DNA of 64,000 nucleotides from Bacteroidota bacterium (GCA_030698405.1 JAUYMU010000055.1:62001-126000), one strand, 5' to 3'. Counted from the first letter of the stretch, positions 40,988 to 51,312 are shown. Numbers and translations: made by a program. The notes: a model not told the origin generated them from the letters alone.

Positions 40988-41626
40988 CTACCGTTGTTGT
41001 TTGCTTCGGTCATCAGGTTTCTGGAATTTTCGTCTCTGAAGATTTTCCGGCACAGGGCTAATTTTTTTCTTGCTCCTGAATAAGATATCCTTGGTTTCGG
41101 CGAGTTGCATATCGGAACACTGAATTTTACCTTTGGTCATTTCTTCAATATCCATCAATATTTTGTCGTCGGTTACCGAATCTTTGTTCCACATGATATA
41201 ACTTTTTTTCATGTGGTTGGCAATCAGTTTGATTAAGAGCTCGCGGTCTTTTTCATCTTCGTAAACAGCAGCCTTTTCCAGCAGTATCTCGATGGTTTTC
41301 CCGTAATGACGGTATTTAATCTTATTGTTACTGTACGGAATTCTTTCCGGAGGACTATTGAAAAATTCGGGTGCCGGCGGGGTGTAAGGATAGTCGATGT
41401 CCAATGTGAAATTAGACATGATTGCCAGATGGTCCCAAAGCTTGTGCTTGAAATCGTTGATGTCTCTCAGGTACGGATACATTGTTCCCATTATGTCTAT
41501 AATGGTTCTTGCTGCCCTGTTTCTCTCATCTCGGTCTTCAATGGTCATGATGTGATTGACCATGTTTTGTAAGTTTCTGCCATACTCAGGCAAGGGCAAC
41601 TTACTGCGATCAGAATTGTAATCCAT
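40988..41626 (-). CDS. DUF4290 family protein
   Basis: 212 residues, helical, cytoplasmic. Family blocks are MDYNSDRSKLPLPEYGRNLQ, MVNHIMTIEDRDERNRAART and DINDFKHKLWDHLAIMSNF. The C terminus is basic (NLQRRKFQKPDDRSKQQR). A Bacteroidota-restricted family often encoded directly upstream of murA, as here with a 59-nt gap, so a cell-envelope-related role is plausible but untested. Confidence 0.88.
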   Translation of the reverse strand: MDYNSDRSKLPLPEYGRNLQNMVNHIMTIEDRDERNRAARTIIDIMGTMYPYLRDINDFKHKLWDHLAIMSNFTLDIDYPYTPPAPEFFNSPPERIPYSNNKIKYRHYGKTIEILLEKAAVYEDEKDRELLIKLIANHMKKSYIMWNKDSVTDDKILMDIEEMTKGKIQCSDMQLAETKDILFRSKKKISPVPENLQRRKFQKPDDRSKQQR

Positions 41627-41787
41627 GTAAATAAATAAAGTTTTTCTTAAAAATCAGGCTGTTATCTCAAATGGGTAATTATTACAGATAATCAGGATGA
41701 AGGTGAATTTTGTGCAAATAAAAGCAAAAAAGTTTTCATGTCAAAAAAAAGCTACAAAAACTGATTGTTTGATTTCACTCTGCAAAA

Positions 41788-44103
41788 CTAACTAATTATC
41801 CGCAATTTAGCGAATTTTAATAAAAGTTGTTTTTTTCCTGCATTCTGAAAAAACACGGTTGCCTTTATATCCGGCATATTTCCTTCCATTTGTAACACTT
41901 TTCCCCGCCCGAAACGTTGATGTTCAACCAGCATTCCCGCCTGAATTTCCTCCGGATTGCTGAAATCGAACGCATCGGTTTCCTTTTTTGCTTCTCGCAA
42001 TTTGTTCAACTTTTGGAACATATCGGGCTGATTGGGCGATATGGTTTTAAATCCCGGAATCAGGGTATTTTGCGGACGTGGTTTGGGCGCCGAAAAAGGC
42101 AAATCAGAACTGTCGGAATAGAAATTCGGGTCTTTCTCAACCGGCATATCCAGGTACTGAGGATCAATTTCGTCGATAAACCGGCTTTTATTGCAGAACT
42201 CAGGTTTCCCCCATTTGTAGCGCTGACGGGCAAAGCTGATATATGCGTGCTGTTCGGCGCGGGTGAGGGCAACATAAAACAAACGCCTTTCTTCTTCAAA
42301 ATCTTCCAGCGTTTTTTGGCCCATTTGGCTTGATGGGAAAAGGTTTTCTTCCACACCAACAATAAATACATTTTTAAATTCGAGCCCTTTGGCCGAGTGG
42401 ATGGTCATCATCGTTACACGGTCATTGTCTTCTTCCTTTTCGGTATCCTGATCGGTCAGCAAAGCAACATCTTCCATGTAATTGTTTAGGTGGATGGGTG
42501 TTCCTTCTTCTTTTGCTGAAATTGAAAACTCCTGAATACCGTTCAGCAGTTCCTGAATATTTTCGTACCGGCTAACACCTTCCGGAGTTTGATCCTGGTA
42601 CAGATCTTTCATGATTTCGGTTCCGGTTGCAATTTCGGTGGCCAGTTCGAATGCGCTGAGCGGTTCCAGTTTTTCCCTGAAAACTTCGATGAGCCGGGTG
42701 AATTCATGAATTTTTGCAGCCGTTCCTTTGTTGAATTCTCCTAAAAGCAAAGGAATGTTGGTGGCGAATTCCCAGATGCAAATGTTGTTCTGAGCCGCAA
42801 ATTGTTCGAGTTTGGTGAGGCTGGTCTGGCCGATTCCGCGCGCCGGATAATTGATGACCCGTTTAAATGCTTCGTTGTCTTTAGGATTAATCACCATCCT
42901 GAAATAGGCGAGCAAATCCTTTATCTCTTTTCGCTGATAAAAGGAGAGGCCACCGTATATCCGGTAAGGAATATTCCGCTTCCGGAGCGCTTCCTCAAAA
43001 ATACGTGACTGGGCATTGGTGCGGTATAAAATGGCGTAATCCGAAAATAGATAATGTTCGCGCATCCGGGTATCAATAATTTCGTTCGAAACCAGGTAAC
43101 CTTCTTCGTTGTCGGTAATGGCGCTCATCACCTTGATCAGCGTACCAACTTCTTTTTCAGAAAATACATTTTTACGGATTTGCCGTTTGTTTTTGGCAAT
43201 GATGCTGTTTGCTGCATCCACAATGGTTTGCGTTGACCGGTAATTTTGTTCAAGCTTGAATACTTTGTGGTCGGGATAATCTTTCTGAAAATTCAGGATA
43301 TTCTCGATGCGCGCCCCACGGAAGGAATAAATACTCTGGGCATCGTCGCCAACCACGCAAATGTTGTTGTGTTTGGCGGCCAGTTTTTTAATGATCATGT
43401 ACTGGGAATGGTTCGTATCCTGGTACTCATCAACCAGAATATAGCCGAAAATTCGCTGGTATTTGTCCAGAATTTCGGGATGGTTCCTGAAGAGCACATT
43501 GGTTTTCATTAGCAAATCATCAAAATCCATTGCTCCGGCCAGGAAACACCTTTTGGTGTATTCCTTATAAATTGTGGTGATGTACGGCATTTTTATGCTT
43601 TGGTCGTATTCAACCGTTTCGGGAAGTGTAGCGTACATTTCAGAAGAAACAAGGTTGTTTTTTGCTGCCGAAATACGACCTGCAACCACATTGGTTTTAT
43701 AGGTTTTGTCGTCGAGTTTTAAATCTTTGATGATGCTCTTTATCAGGCTTTTTGAGTCGGACGAATCGTAAATGGTAAAGTTTGACGGGTATCCCAAAGT
43801 TTCTGATTCTGTTCTTAAAATACGCGCAAAAATGGCGTGAAACGTTCCCATCCAAAGATAACGGGCAGTATTTGGGCCAACCATTTCCGATATACGGTTT
43901 TTCATTTCTTTGGCGGCTTTGTTGGTAAAAGTAAGCGCCAAAACCGATCCGGGTTTTACCCCATTCTTTAATAAATGTGTAATCCGGTAGGTTAAAACCC
44001 TTGTCTTTCCCGACCCTGCTCCTGCAATAATCAGTGATGCGCCGTTGATGTTTTCAACCGCAAGCCGTTGAGGCTCATTCAATCCTTCTAAATAATTCTG
44101 CAC
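41788..44103 (-). CDS. UvrD/PcrA-type superfamily 1 DNA helicase
   Basis: 771 residues from GTG 44103, chosen because QNYLEGLNEPQRLAV matches the family N terminus and because a -7 box (44128-44135) lies inside the longer frame that reaches 44184 without an ATG. Motifs: AGAGSGKTRVLTYRI (Walker A), FTNKAAKEM, ILVDEYQDTNHSQY (Walker B), VGDDAQSIYSFRGA, EQNYRSTQ, TIHSAKGLEFKNVF and YVALTRAEQHAYIS. The C-terminal Tudor-like tail (VEHQRFGRGKVLQMEG) fits PcrA. It unwinds DNA in repair and at replication forks. Confidence 0.94.
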   Translation of the reverse strand: MQNYLEGLNEPQRLAVENINGASLIIAGAGSGKTRVLTYRITHLLKNGVKPGSVLALTFTNKAAKEMKNRISEMVGPNTARYLWMGTFHAIFARILRTESETLGYPSNFTIYDSSDSKSLIKSIIKDLKLDDKTYKTNVVAGRISAAKNNLVSSEMYATLPETVEYDQSIKMPYITTIYKEYTKRCFLAGAMDFDDLLMKTNVLFRNHPEILDKYQRIFGYILVDEYQDTNHSQYMIIKKLAAKHNNICVVGDDAQSIYSFRGARIENILNFQKDYPDHKVFKLEQNYRSTQTIVDAANSIIAKNKRQIRKNVFSEKEVGTLIKVMSAITDNEEGYLVSNEIIDTRMREHYLFSDYAILYRTNAQSRIFEEALRKRNIPYRIYGGLSFYQRKEIKDLLAYFRMVINPKDNEAFKRVINYPARGIGQTSLTKLEQFAAQNNICIWEFATNIPLLLGEFNKGTAAKIHEFTRLIEVFREKLEPLSAFELATEIATGTEIMKDLYQDQTPEGVSRYENIQELLNGIQEFSISAKEEGTPIHLNNYMEDVALLTDQDTEKEEDNDRVTMMTIHSAKGLEFKNVFIVGVEENLFPSSQMGQKTLEDFEEERRLFYVALTRAEQHAYISFARQRYKWGKPEFCNKSRFIDEIDPQYLDMPVEKDPNFYSDSSDLPFSAPKPRPQNTLIPGFKTISPNQPDMFQKLNKLREAKKETDAFDFSNPEEIQAGMLVEHQRFGRGKVLQMEGNMPDIKATVFFQNAGKKQLLLKFAKLRIIS

Positions 44104-44127
44104 TTTTTCCTGTTCTAAAATGGAGTT

Positions 44128-44135
44128 CAAAAGTA
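44128..44135 (-). promoter_or_regulatory. -7 box of the helicase gene
   Basis: TACTTTTG on the minus strand, exact TAnnTTTG. It predicts a transcript start about 20 nt upstream of the GTG at 44103, which supports the non-ATG start. No clear -33 box. Confidence 0.45.
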
Positions 44136-44221
44136 AAACTGTTTTCTGGTTTATAACGGCGGCAAGGTAAGTAGTTTTCAACAATAATTGTTTAGCGGGT
44201 TATCCTTTGCTTCTGTCTGCA

Positions 44222-44536
44222 ACCGTGTACCCACAAATAATAAGGAAATACAGTTACAAAACAAAAAACAATGGAACGCGGATTAAAATATGATCTAGCG
44301 GATTAAAGCGGATTAAAATCCCGACAAGTCGAGATGATTTTCTAAAGAAACGCATATAAAATATCAACTATCCATTATTCCATTCGTCCTTTTTTGAATC
44401 CATTCCATCCCGAGCACTCGGGATTGGAATATAAATCCGCTTTCCATCCGCTAAACCCGCGTAAATCCGCGTTCTATTTTTTTTTTTCTGTTGTCCGGTT
44501 ATGATGTATAATTAAAAATAGATGTGGGTACACGGT
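44222..44536. repeat. Nested inverted-repeat element, about 315 bp
   Basis: Outer arms accgtgtacccaca (44222-44235) and tgtgggtacacggt (44523-44536) are perfect inverse copies. Within them, gaacgcggatta and agcggattaaagcggatt (about 44275-44320) are mirrored by aatccgctttccatccgct and taaatccgcgttc (about 44430-44475). A central hairpin atcccgagcactcgggat is present. No coding potential. It resembles a MITE or composite REP. Confidence 0.65.
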
Positions 44537-44580
44537 CTGGGGCTGGCAGACCTTCATGATTTCAAAAAATATTTATAAAC

Positions 44581-44620
44581 TGATTAACTGAAATTATCAA
44601 TTTGGAAATTTTGTCGTACA
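44581..44620 (+). repeat. Dispersed 40-bp repeat, copy B
   Basis: Inverse copy of 36499-36538 with four transitions. Lies about 60 bp upstream of the next gene's start and may contain its control region. Confidence 0.7.
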
Positions 44621-44681
44621 CGCACAAAAGATAAATCAATTTTTAGCGTTAATATTGTGAATTCTTAAAAGAAAAAGTAGA

Positions 44682-46022
44682 ATGAACATTCAAAGTAGAG
44701 TTGCTGCATTCATTGTTTTGATCGTTTTTGCCCTTGTTCCAACCATGGCTTTTTCCCAGATCACTTCTGTTGCCAATGAGGTTGTGCCAACAGAATATTC
44801 AAGTGGAAGTCAGGATAATGTTCATGTTTTTTGTGGTGAGAAAGGAGATTTGAATGCTTCGCTGATTGCCACTTCTCCAAACAATGAGCCGGCCAGTTTC
44901 GAGTGGCTGAAATACAATGAATCATCAGGCAGTTTTGATCCATTTCTGAATGATCAATCCGGAAATACGACTTCCACAATTTCTGATCTGGCAGATGGAT
45001 GTTACCGGGTAAATATTACCGGCACTTCCGGAGTAACAACCTACACAGCCTGGGCTTTTAACAATTACGTTGAAGCGACGGCTGAAATTCCGGAATCGGA
45101 TTGTTTTTCTTTTATTCTGAAAGGAACTTTATTATCTCCAACAACATTTACATATATCGATTTGCCAACCGGCCAAACCAAACTATTGAATAAGGGGATT
45201 CAGGTTGAATGGCTGGAAAATGGCACCACGGTCGTTAGCCGGGTTATATCTACTGAAATCTTTGACCCGCCGACAACAAACACCAATTATGTATTGTCGG
45301 TAACCGACCGCTTTGATTGTGTTGCCAGAGTTAATGTTGAGTATATTTCAATTGTCACCAAGGCATCATTTGAGGCAACTAAACCTGAACGTAAAAGTGA
45401 TTCGAGATTTGACGAGGCGCCATTGAGGGTAACTTTCAACAATACTTCGGAAAACGGTGATGCAGGAAAATTCGAATGGTTTATTTTTAGAGACCTTGAT
45501 GAAATAAAAAGAGAATCGGCAGCAAACGGGGGTGTTGTAAAAGACAGTATTTTGATTAAAATTTTCACTGACAGCCCCGAATATATTTTTGAAAACTCCG
45601 GGAAATACATGGTCAAACTGGTATCAAAAAAAATATCAGCGTTTCATACCTGCACCGATACCTTTTACATGAGTGATTATATTGTTGCCGATACTGCGTT
45701 TATTGAAGCACCCAATGTGTTTACACCGGGAAATGATGATGGGCAGAATATTAATGAAAAATTTGTAATTCGTTTTTTCTCGATGAAAACGGTTAAAATT
45801 TCAATTTTTAACCGTTGGGGAAAAGTGCTGCATGTGTGGGAAAGTAACAATGTTCAGGGATTTAGTCCTACCATTGATTCCACAACAGCGGCTGTTTGGG
45901 ATGGAAAAGTTGGAGGCAAATTAGCTACCCCCGGAGTTTATTATTACGTGGTGGAAGGTACCGGACGTGATGGTAAAAGAAAGCGAACTAGCGGTTTTTT
46001 TCATTTGTTCAGGGGGAAATAA
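44682..46022 (+). CDS. Secreted protein with type B T9SS (gliding motility-associated) C-terminal domain
   Basis: 446 residues. Signal peptide to about residue 26 (VPTMAFSQ). The middle is made of Ig/PKD-like beta domains. The C-terminal ~95 residues (EAPNVFTPGNDDGQNINEKF, VKISIFNRWGKVLHVWES, VWDGKVGGKLATPGVYYYVV) are the CHU_C type B sorting signal. Such proteins pass through T9SS and are released or anchored with partner proteins. The binding target is unknown. Monocistronic. Confidence 0.9.
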   Translation: MNIQSRVAAFIVLIVFALVPTMAFSQITSVANEVVPTEYSSGSQDNVHVFCGEKGDLNASLIATSPNNEPASFEWLKYNESSGSFDPFLNDQSGNTTSTISDLADGCYRVNITGTSGVTTYTAWAFNNYVEATAEIPESDCFSFILKGTLLSPTTFTYIDLPTGQTKLLNKGIQVEWLENGTTVVSRVISTEIFDPPTTNTNYVLSVTDRFDCVARVNVEYISIVTKASFEATKPERKSDSRFDEAPLRVTFNNTSENGDAGKFEWFIFRDLDEIKRESAANGGVVKDSILIKIFTDSPEYIFENSGKYMVKLVSKKISAFHTCTDTFYMSDYIVADTAFIEAPNVFTPGNDDGQNINEKFVIRFFSMKTVKISIFNRWGKVLHVWESNNVQGFSPTIDSTTAAVWDGKVGGKLATPGVYYYVVEGTGRDGKRKRTSGFFHLFRGK

Positions 46023-46061
46023 AAGGAAAAAAAGGTAAAGTTTAAGGTGATTTTTTGATTT

Positions 46062-46099
46062 AAAAAAAAGCCCCTGAAGATTAATTCAAAGGCTTTTAT
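46062..46099. terminator. Bidirectional terminator
   Basis: aaaagcc (46065-46071) and ggctttt flank a short tgaa/ttca inner stem, with A- and T-runs outside. Lies between convergent genes. Confidence 0.6.
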
Positions 46100-46137
46100 G
46101 GAACTACGTTTTCAATTGATAATTCTTAATAGATAAG

Positions 46138-49100
46138 TTATTTAACTATCTTGAAATTTTCCGAAGTATTGTCAGTGTAAATGATTTTCACAATATACAA
46201 CCCGTTAGGAAGTTCATTCATTTTGATAGCGAAGTTATTTAATGGTTCTTTAAATTTCTGTAATTCAACACCAATATTATTAATTAAATTTATTTCTCTA
46301 ATTGATACACCCTCAAAATCAACATGAAGAACTTCTTTAACAGGGTTTGGATAAACACTAACTTTTCTTTCAATTATCTTGTCTATTGATTTAATATCCA
46401 GCGATACCAAATTACTGCAAATCTTGCGATACTCTATTTTTGGCAATCCTTGAACGGTATCAATTTTCGCTGATTTAAGAATTGGTTCTGTTTGGAATGT
46501 GCGGGCGCTAAATTTTGAACCATTATTAGCTCTAAAACCGTTCGATAGCTTTATCGAATTTCCTTGATAAGTAATGTTGGCACCTGATTTAACTTCATAA
46601 GTTAAGTTAAGACCTCCTATCTCGACACTTCCTGCTTTAAACTCATGGACACCTTCCTGACACGTAAAATTTGCTTCATTTATTGCATGAAATCCAATAA
46701 AGCTGTTATTAGGTCTTGTGTAAATACTTCCTTTTAAAGAAGTTCCTTTCTTAAACGGTGACCCTACTACTTCAAAATACTCCGAAAGAGCAATGCTATA
46801 ACCAAAAAAATCATTTTCTGATGAATTTGGAGCTCCACGATATTCCGAAGCATAATGGTCCCAGTTTTCGTAATTGGTTGTAAATAATGCGACATGTCCT
46901 TTTCTATCAGATGTTGAGGCATTGGATGTGCCAGCACCGGCTAAAATGGAATTTCCAAATACGGCTAACTTATTTACATAGCCATTTGTCATGTTAGGAT
47001 AATTTACACTAATTGTTTGAATTAAATTCCAATTGCCATTATTGTCTTTTTTTCTAATGTATATTTTGCCCCCCCCCTCAATCGAAACTAACATATTGCC
47101 ATTTAATTCGATTAACGAAGTATTAAGATATTTAACAGGAACCCAACTATTATTCTGACATTCGAAAAGAGTTGAACTACCACCTCCTCCCTCGGTACGA
47201 ACAGCTAAATATCTACCTGACAGGGAAACTCTTTTTCCGAAGCTAGCATTTGGATAATTTACATCCGATATCTTTGATTGGAGGATAAATTGGTCATTTA
47301 CCCTTTTGTACATATATGTTCCATCAACAACTCCATCTGAACCATTCGTAACAACTAGATAGTTGTTATAGATTGATAAATCTGAACCAAAGTTTTTACA
47401 ACCTGAAGGAGCAACTATTTCTTGCGAAAATGTCCAATTACCGTTGATTAATCTATAAATGGAAACAGAGCCGAATTGATTATATGGAGCCACATAATTT
47501 TTGTATCTTGAATTGACTGAAAGCTGATCATCATAGATTGAAATTTTGTACCCAAACCCAACGTTACCACCGCCTTGTGGAGGTAATGTTTGTTTCAAAA
47601 CCCATACATTATTCTCATTTCTGAATATATATACCTTATTAGCTCCCCAAGCGCCACAAATAAGCCAATCTTTATACAATTGGACATCACAACCAAAATA
47701 ATCAAGATCAATCCCATCGCTAGGTCTGATTTCTCCTGAAACAGGATTATTAGCGACCATTTGCATTGCACTCAATGCGTTTATTCTACCGTATCCCATT
47801 TCCTGATTCCAACTGCCATAAGCTTTTGCTGTTGAATATTGGTAAATAAAACCACTATGTGGTTTATCGCATGTTCTGGATAAAATTTCTCTGATCCTGT
47901 AATTGGTTAAAGTAGGATCCTTTGAAAGAAGTAATCCAGCAACTCCTGCCACAAGAGGACAGGAAAGGGATGTCCCACTCTCAGTTGTATATAAACTGCC
48001 AGGTAAAGTAGTCTTGATATTTTCTCCAGGAGCGACAAAATCAATACTCCCATTCTGATAGCAACTTGTAGTTGCTCGATTATCGGTTGCAGTAGAATTT
48101 CCAACTGCAATAACGTTAGAAGCATTTGCCGGATAAGAAATATTTAAGCTTGGATCACCAGTAATGGAATTGCCAGCTGCGGCAACAATCACAGTACCTA
48201 ATCCATTACGACCATTCGTATATGCATTGTCGATTGCAGCTTTAATATCAGGATCATAAAATGTTTTATTTCCCCAGGATATGCTTAGTATGTCTGAATT
48301 TAGATAAAATACAGCATAGTCTATAGCATTTGCAGTTTCGATACCCGACGCCCAGGTTGTGCCCTTGTAAACTCTAATTGAATTAAATGAACAGTTATAA
48401 GCAGCTCCTGCTATACCAATACCATTATTCCCTTTAGCAACTGCAACACCTGCGCAAATCGTTCCATGATTATCTCCTACATCGTTGGCCCCTTTAAAAT
48501 CGTTATTTCCACTTATTGTTCCAGTTGGGTTTCCATCTTCATCATATATCGTAACTACATCCATAGCATCATATCCAAAACTTTGCCAATTTGGTAACAA
48601 ATCATTATGCATGTAATTCACTCCACAATCCAATATTGCGATTTTAATATTTGAATTTCCTGTTGTGTTTGTCCATGCCTCATCCAATTTTATTTTTGGT
48701 ATAGCCCATTGATCATTGATGTATGTGTCTGACGGCAGACTGTAGGTATCGTATTTAAATATTATATCAGGGTATGAATAACCAAAAAGACCTGATTCGA
48801 ATAGTTCATTAGCAGTATCAATGATATCGATATCTTGATTTTTGATTTTCGATGATAAATAAAACACTTTATTTCTAACTTCATTTCGCTTTATTATTTT
48901 TAAATCGGAAGATTCTACCAAACGATAAAAATTCTCTACCTCATTTAAATCTTTCAGACTTACAGCGATAATTCCTGAAAAAAGGATTTCATTTTCTTTC
49001 ATTTTATAATATTCAGAAACAAAAAGAACATCCTTATTTTTTGCAAGTTTGTCTTTATATAAAGCTTTTTTGTTTCCTTCTTGTAATTCAATTTCGAAGT

Positions 49101-49341
49101 TATCTGATTTCTCCAGTTTTTCTTTTTGGAGTATCTCTTTTGCATCTATCTCACGTAAAATGCTTTCTTTTTTAGAAGAGGGTAAATCTTTTCTAAACTT
49201 AACAAGCAATTTGTTGTTCGATGATTCTTTTAAGAATGTCTTTTCATTATGCAGATAAATAAATTTTTCTTGACTAAAACTTTTGACGTTAAAAGAAAAT
49301 AATGCAATAATGAAGAAAACAGTTAATATGGCATATTTCAT
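46138..49341 (-). CDS. Secreted subtilisin-like serine protease (S8) with T9SS sorting domain
   Basis: 1067 residues. Signal peptide (1-23), an inhibitor-like propeptide (to about 200), then the S8 domain with the complete triad: Asp238 (KIAILDCGVNYMHND), His292 (DNHGTICAGV) and Ser458 (ESGTSLSCPLVAGVAGLLL). Residues about 560-880 hold FG-GAP-like propeller repeats (QLYKDWLICGAWGANKVYIF). A short beta domain and a type A sorting domain at the end follow (VYPNPVKEVLHVDFEGVSIR, LPNGLYIVKIIYT). Predicted extracellular or surface protease. Its gene follows a tail-fibre-like gene by 17 nt, the same order as the protease at 52591-55257. Confidence 0.93.
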   Translation of the reverse strand: MKYAILTVFFIIALFSFNVKSFSQEKFIYLHNEKTFLKESSNNKLLVKFRKDLPSSKKESILREIDAKEILQKEKLEKSDNFEIELQEGNKKALYKDKLAKNKDVLFVSEYYKMKENEILFSGIIAVSLKDLNEVENFYRLVESSDLKIIKRNEVRNKVFYLSSKIKNQDIDIIDTANELFESGLFGYSYPDIIFKYDTYSLPSDTYINDQWAIPKIKLDEAWTNTTGNSNIKIAILDCGVNYMHNDLLPNWQSFGYDAMDVVTIYDEDGNPTGTISGNNDFKGANDVGDNHGTICAGVAVAKGNNGIGIAGAAYNCSFNSIRVYKGTTWASGIETANAIDYAVFYLNSDILSISWGNKTFYDPDIKAAIDNAYTNGRNGLGTVIVAAAGNSITGDPSLNISYPANASNVIAVGNSTATDNRATTSCYQNGSIDFVAPGENIKTTLPGSLYTTESGTSLSCPLVAGVAGLLLSKDPTLTNYRIREILSRTCDKPHSGFIYQYSTAKAYGSWNQEMGYGRINALSAMQMVANNPVSGEIRPSDGIDLDYFGCDVQLYKDWLICGAWGANKVYIFRNENNVWVLKQTLPPQGGGNVGFGYKISIYDDQLSVNSRYKNYVAPYNQFGSVSIYRLINGNWTFSQEIVAPSGCKNFGSDLSIYNNYLVVTNGSDGVVDGTYMYKRVNDQFILQSKISDVNYPNASFGKRVSLSGRYLAVRTEGGGGSSTLFECQNNSWVPVKYLNTSLIELNGNMLVSIEGGGKIYIRKKDNNGNWNLIQTISVNYPNMTNGYVNKLAVFGNSILAGAGTSNASTSDRKGHVALFTTNYENWDHYASEYRGAPNSSENDFFGYSIALSEYFEVVGSPFKKGTSLKGSIYTRPNNSFIGFHAINEANFTCQEGVHEFKAGSVEIGGLNLTYEVKSGANITYQGNSIKLSNGFRANNGSKFSARTFQTEPILKSAKIDTVQGLPKIEYRKICSNLVSLDIKSIDKIIERKVSVYPNPVKEVLHVDFEGVSIREINLINNIGVELQKFKEPLNNFAIKMNELPNGLYIVKIIYTDNTSENFKIVK

Positions 49342-49358
49342 GTTTTAGATTTTTAAGT

Positions 49359-50069
49359 TTATTTAAATTTTTGAAGGCTTTCCATAATTTGCTCGTTCTC
49401 CTTCTTCAATTGAATTACATATAGCGTCAGTTCTTCAATTTTTTGTAGCAACTTCACATTCATTTCGGCAACATTAATACCATCCGTTTTTACTTCTGCT
49501 TCTGTGGGTATGTTTGGTAAATGGTTGTTTTCTTTTATAAAACGTTCCAACTCATTAAGCGGCATTAGTTTGTAGTCTGATTTAAAAACAAAATCAGCCC
49601 AAACATTGGTTTTTACTTCAATTTCCTTGGCAAATAGCTTGCCATCGATCTTAACTGTCTTATTATTGAATATCTTCATCCATAATCCGTTACCTGCATC
49701 ACCAAACGCAAAATAATTTGCACCATTTGCATCATTGTTTGTATTATAGAATATAATCCCTTGATGACCATTGATATCACCTTTAGTCCTTATGACTATA
49801 TCTCCAAGTATGCTGCCAGTCGCAAAATCATTTGGTGATGTTGGAACACCAAGTTGTAACAGTGTATTTGAAGAATTAGCAATCTCAAATGCCGGGTGAA
49901 GACTGCCTTGTACTTTTAATAATGATTCACCCGTGTTTTGAGTTCCTATACCAATTTTATCATTGGTATAAGTTACTGTTCCTAAATCAGTCCACGGCCC
50001 ATAAACTTGACTAAATACTTCTCCTGAAATAAATAATACACAAACAATAAGTAAAATTTTTGTTTTCAT
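49359..50069 (-). CDS. Exported tail-fibre-like protein, copy 1
   Basis: 236 residues. Signal peptide (ending SGEVFSQ), a beta-rich body with GIGTQNTGESLLKVQGSLHP and KIDGKLFAKEIEVKTNVWAD, then the conserved helical tail LMPLNELERFIKENNHLPNI, PTEAEVKTDGINVAEMNVKL and a coiled coil. This arrangement recalls tail-fibre proteins with an intramolecular chaperone-like end but lacks a recognisable S74 peptidase site. It is highly similar to the protein at 55271-55960, including near-identical C termini. Each is followed on the same strand by a T9SS protease gene. Confidence 0.8.
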   Translation of the reverse strand: MKTKILLIVCVLFISGEVFSQVYGPWTDLGTVTYTNDKIGIGTQNTGESLLKVQGSLHPAFEIANSSNTLLQLGVPTSPNDFATGSILGDIVIRTKGDINGHQGIIFYNTNNDANGANYFAFGDAGNGLWMKIFNNKTVKIDGKLFAKEIEVKTNVWADFVFKSDYKLMPLNELERFIKENNHLPNIPTEAEVKTDGINVAEMNVKLLQKIEELTLYVIQLKKENEQIMESLQKFK

Positions 50070-50351
50070 TTCCTTTATAATTTATAGTTTATAATATATG
50101 TTTATACATATTAATCCTTTTTTGAACTAAAAGGATACCCTACAATTTAAATTTTATTTATGAATAATATCTATGGAATTTTGTTTATGTTAGATGTATT
50201 CTATTGTTCGTCTGATCTGTAGTTTTTTTCAATTACCATATTCTATGAAAATTTCATTACGTGACCTTTTTCGATGCAATTTGTTTCTTTTAGAAATGAA
50301 ATAATGTAGTTTTGAGCAATCATTTGACAATCTCAACTATAATTTAAAAAA

Positions 50352-51221
50352 GTGAAAAATAGAATCAAAGGCATTTTAAAGAACTACTTTCTTATACTAA
50401 AAATTAGGAATCGATTTCATCCATCCACTCAAATCGGACAACGCCAGTTATTTCACTATTATCAGGATTGCGTGAAGAGCAATGCTGTTCCCAAGTTACA
50501 AGATACAGGTTTCCGGGTTTTCTCTCAATTCGAAGAGGATGGGAAGCTTCTGTTTATCTTCTCCGTTATCGGAATGGAGAATAAAAACTTTGTTGAAATT
50601 GGCTCCGATGATGGCATTAATAGCAACAGTGCAAACCTGGTTTTCAATTTCGGCTGGCATGGCCTTTTTATTGACGGTAACAAACACAGCATCGAACGCG
50701 GCCGGAAATTTTACGGAAAATATCCGCATCCATGGGCTTATTCTCCAAAATTTGCGTGTGATTTAGTAAAGCGTGAAAACATCAATCAAATCATCCAAAA
50801 GGCTGGTTTTTCGGGAGAAATTGGATTGCTTTCAATTGATATTGATGGGAATGATTATTGGATTTGGGATGCACTTGATGTTGTTCAACCCAAAGTGGTG
50901 ATTATAGAAACTCACAATGAATTTGGATTTGAAGATATTGTTGTTCCGTACGACCCCAATTATTTTTATCCGGGAAAGCACCCGGTTTATCATGGTGCTT
51001 CGCCAATTGCAATGACCAAACTGGCAAAACAAAAGGGTTACAGGTTGGTAGGAGCGAATGAACTGGGATTTAATTTCATTTTCATTAAAAATGGCATCGC
51101 AGATGAATTAATTCCTGAAGTCATTGTGGAGTCCGTATTGCAACATCGATCCGTTGCTGAAGGAATGACTAAGTTCGAAGAAATAAAAGATTGGGAATAC
51201 GAACGGAATAGGATTAAATAA
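50352..51221 (+). CDS. FkbM-like methyltransferase
   Basis: 289 residues from a GTG start. The centre has a Rossmann methyltransferase pattern, KNFVEIGSDDGINSNSANLV (SAM loop), GWHGLFIDGNKHSIERG and LLSIDIDGNDYWIWDAL, as in FkbM-type enzymes acting on polysaccharide or lipid hydroxyls. The N-terminal 40 residues are basic and recur in a fragment at 57999-58121. It is divergent from the tail-fibre-like gene. No ATG is available upstream in frame. Confidence 0.8.
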   Translation: MKNRIKGILKNYFLILKIRNRFHPSTQIGQRQLFHYYQDCVKSNAVPKLQDTGFRVFSQFEEDGKLLFIFSVIGMENKNFVEIGSDDGINSNSANLVFNFGWHGLFIDGNKHSIERGRKFYGKYPHPWAYSPKFACDLVKRENINQIIQKAGFSGEIGLLSIDIDGNDYWIWDALDVVQPKVVIIETHNEFGFEDIVVPYDPNYFYPGKHPVYHGASPIAMTKLAKQKGYRLVGANELGFNFIFIKNGIADELIPEVIVESVLQHRSVAEGMTKFEEIKDWEYERNRIK

Positions 51222-51237
51222 GAACGATATAAACAAG

Positions 51238-51265
51238 AAAACCCGGGTGGCATTCTCGGATTTTT
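51238..51265 (+). terminator. Terminator of the FkbM-like gene
   Basis: aaacccggg and ctcggattt pair with one mismatch and one G-U, followed by T's. The sequence aaacccgggtggc is shared with the terminator at 60250, suggesting common origin. Confidence 0.6.
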
Positions 51266-51312
51266 GCATTCAAAAACAAGGGTATAAACTAAGATTGTTG
51301 AGGTTCAACAAT

